Shown here one piece after another: positions 5,655-5,730 of a stretch of 5,730 nucleotides of DNA; the first letter of the stretch is position 1, and each line of letters begins with the position of its first letter. The notes beneath the pieces are model-generated. The model did not search any database. It saw only the letters and a list, made by a program, of their open reading frames with translations, and had not been told where the DNA came from. The stretch comes from Gammaproteobacteria bacterium (GTDB lineage: Bacteria > Pseudomonadota > Gammaproteobacteria > GCA-001735895), in the NCBI GenBank assembly GCA_027293245.1, contig JAPUFZ010000165.1, positions 1 to 5,730 of the forward strand, in the 5' to 3' direction. The position numbers and the translations under genes were made by a program.

Positions 5655-5661
5655 CTTGCAA
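5633..5661 (-). promoter_or_regulatory. sigma70 promoter of lexA
   Basis: On the minus strand TTGCAA (5661-5656) and TACACT (5638-5633) are separated by 17 bases, with four of six matches in each hexamer. The start would be near 5626, about 30 bases before the ATG at 5594. The symmetric half-site array covers the spacer and the -10. Confidence 0.6.
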
Positions 5662-5686
5662 CTGGTAAATGCTGATTTGTTATCTT
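5656..5686 (+). promoter_or_regulatory. possible divergent promoter sharing the palindromic -35 of lexA
   Basis: TTGCAA (5656-5661) is its own reverse complement, so it can also serve as a -35 on the plus strand. An extended -10-like TGTTATCTT (5678-5686) lies downstream, but the 19-base spacer to TATCTT is long. It would drive a gene beginning at or beyond the right edge; none can be confirmed. Confidence 0.22.
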
Positions 5687-5730
5687 GTTGTAACCGCGTC
5701 CGCTCGAGCGGAAAATTGGGGATGAACGGT

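Noticed and set aside
5722..5730. Possible ATG start of a plus-strand gene at the right edge (ATGAACGGT)
   Set aside because: Only three codons are visible, and the G-run directly before the ATG is too close to be a normal Shine-Dalgarno sequence. It cannot be told from chance.
5595..5730. E. coli-type SOS box (CTGT-N8-ACAG) upstream of lexA
   Set aside because: CTGT at 5602-5605 has no ACAG partner at the right distance, and no other match was found on either strand.

Overview
The window reads as ordinary gammaproteobacterial chromosome of roughly balanced GC. The divergent suhB/trmJ pair, and an iscR-type gene downstream of trmJ in the same orientation, match the suhB-trmJ-(cysE)-iscR neighbourhood known from Escherichia coli, Pseudomonas and relatives. 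No insertion sequence, phage gene, tRNA, rRNA or CRISPR array is visible. Coding density is high and every gene but one is complete; the exception runs off the left edge. I cannot name a genus.

Layout, left to right. Positions 1-450 (minus): an Rrf2/IscR-type regulator, partial, with a good sigma70 promoter overlapped by a close match to an IscR type 1 operator. Positions 529-3078 (minus): a Cpx/Rst-like envelope module transcribed as Spy/CpxP-like periplasmic protein, then OmpR-family response regulator, then HAMP histidine kinase. The last two genes overlap by one base, and a hairpin separates the first gene from the other two. Tandem GTAA(C/G) repeats lie upstream of the periplasmic gene. 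Positions 3235-3966 (minus): trmJ, a tRNA ribose methyltransferase. Positions 4102-4899 (plus): suhB, an inositol-monophosphatase-family protein. Positions 4995-5594 (minus): a LexA-type self-cleaving repressor convergent with suhB, with a four-half-site symmetric operator candidate centred on its -10 element.

How the genes may work together. The periplasmic protein, regulator and kinase form a self-contained stress-sensing unit: the kinase senses the envelope, the regulator probably acts on the repeats upstream of the periplasmic gene, and the periplasmic protein probably feeds back. This unit sits between trmJ and the iscR-type gene, where related genomes usually have at most cysE. SuhB and TrmJ are housekeeping RNA-biology proteins, and LexA controls the DNA-damage response.

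The most interesting signals are three. The IscR homologue aligns without gaps to E. coli IscR but lacks two of its three cluster cysteines and the ligand histidine, yet sits behind a type 1-like operator. The lexA promoter carries a strictly symmetric four-part operator with no canonical E. coli-type SOS box. The sensory module has an unusual position and a neat candidate autoregulatory site. I see no wholly new multi-gene system here; these are local departures from well-known families.
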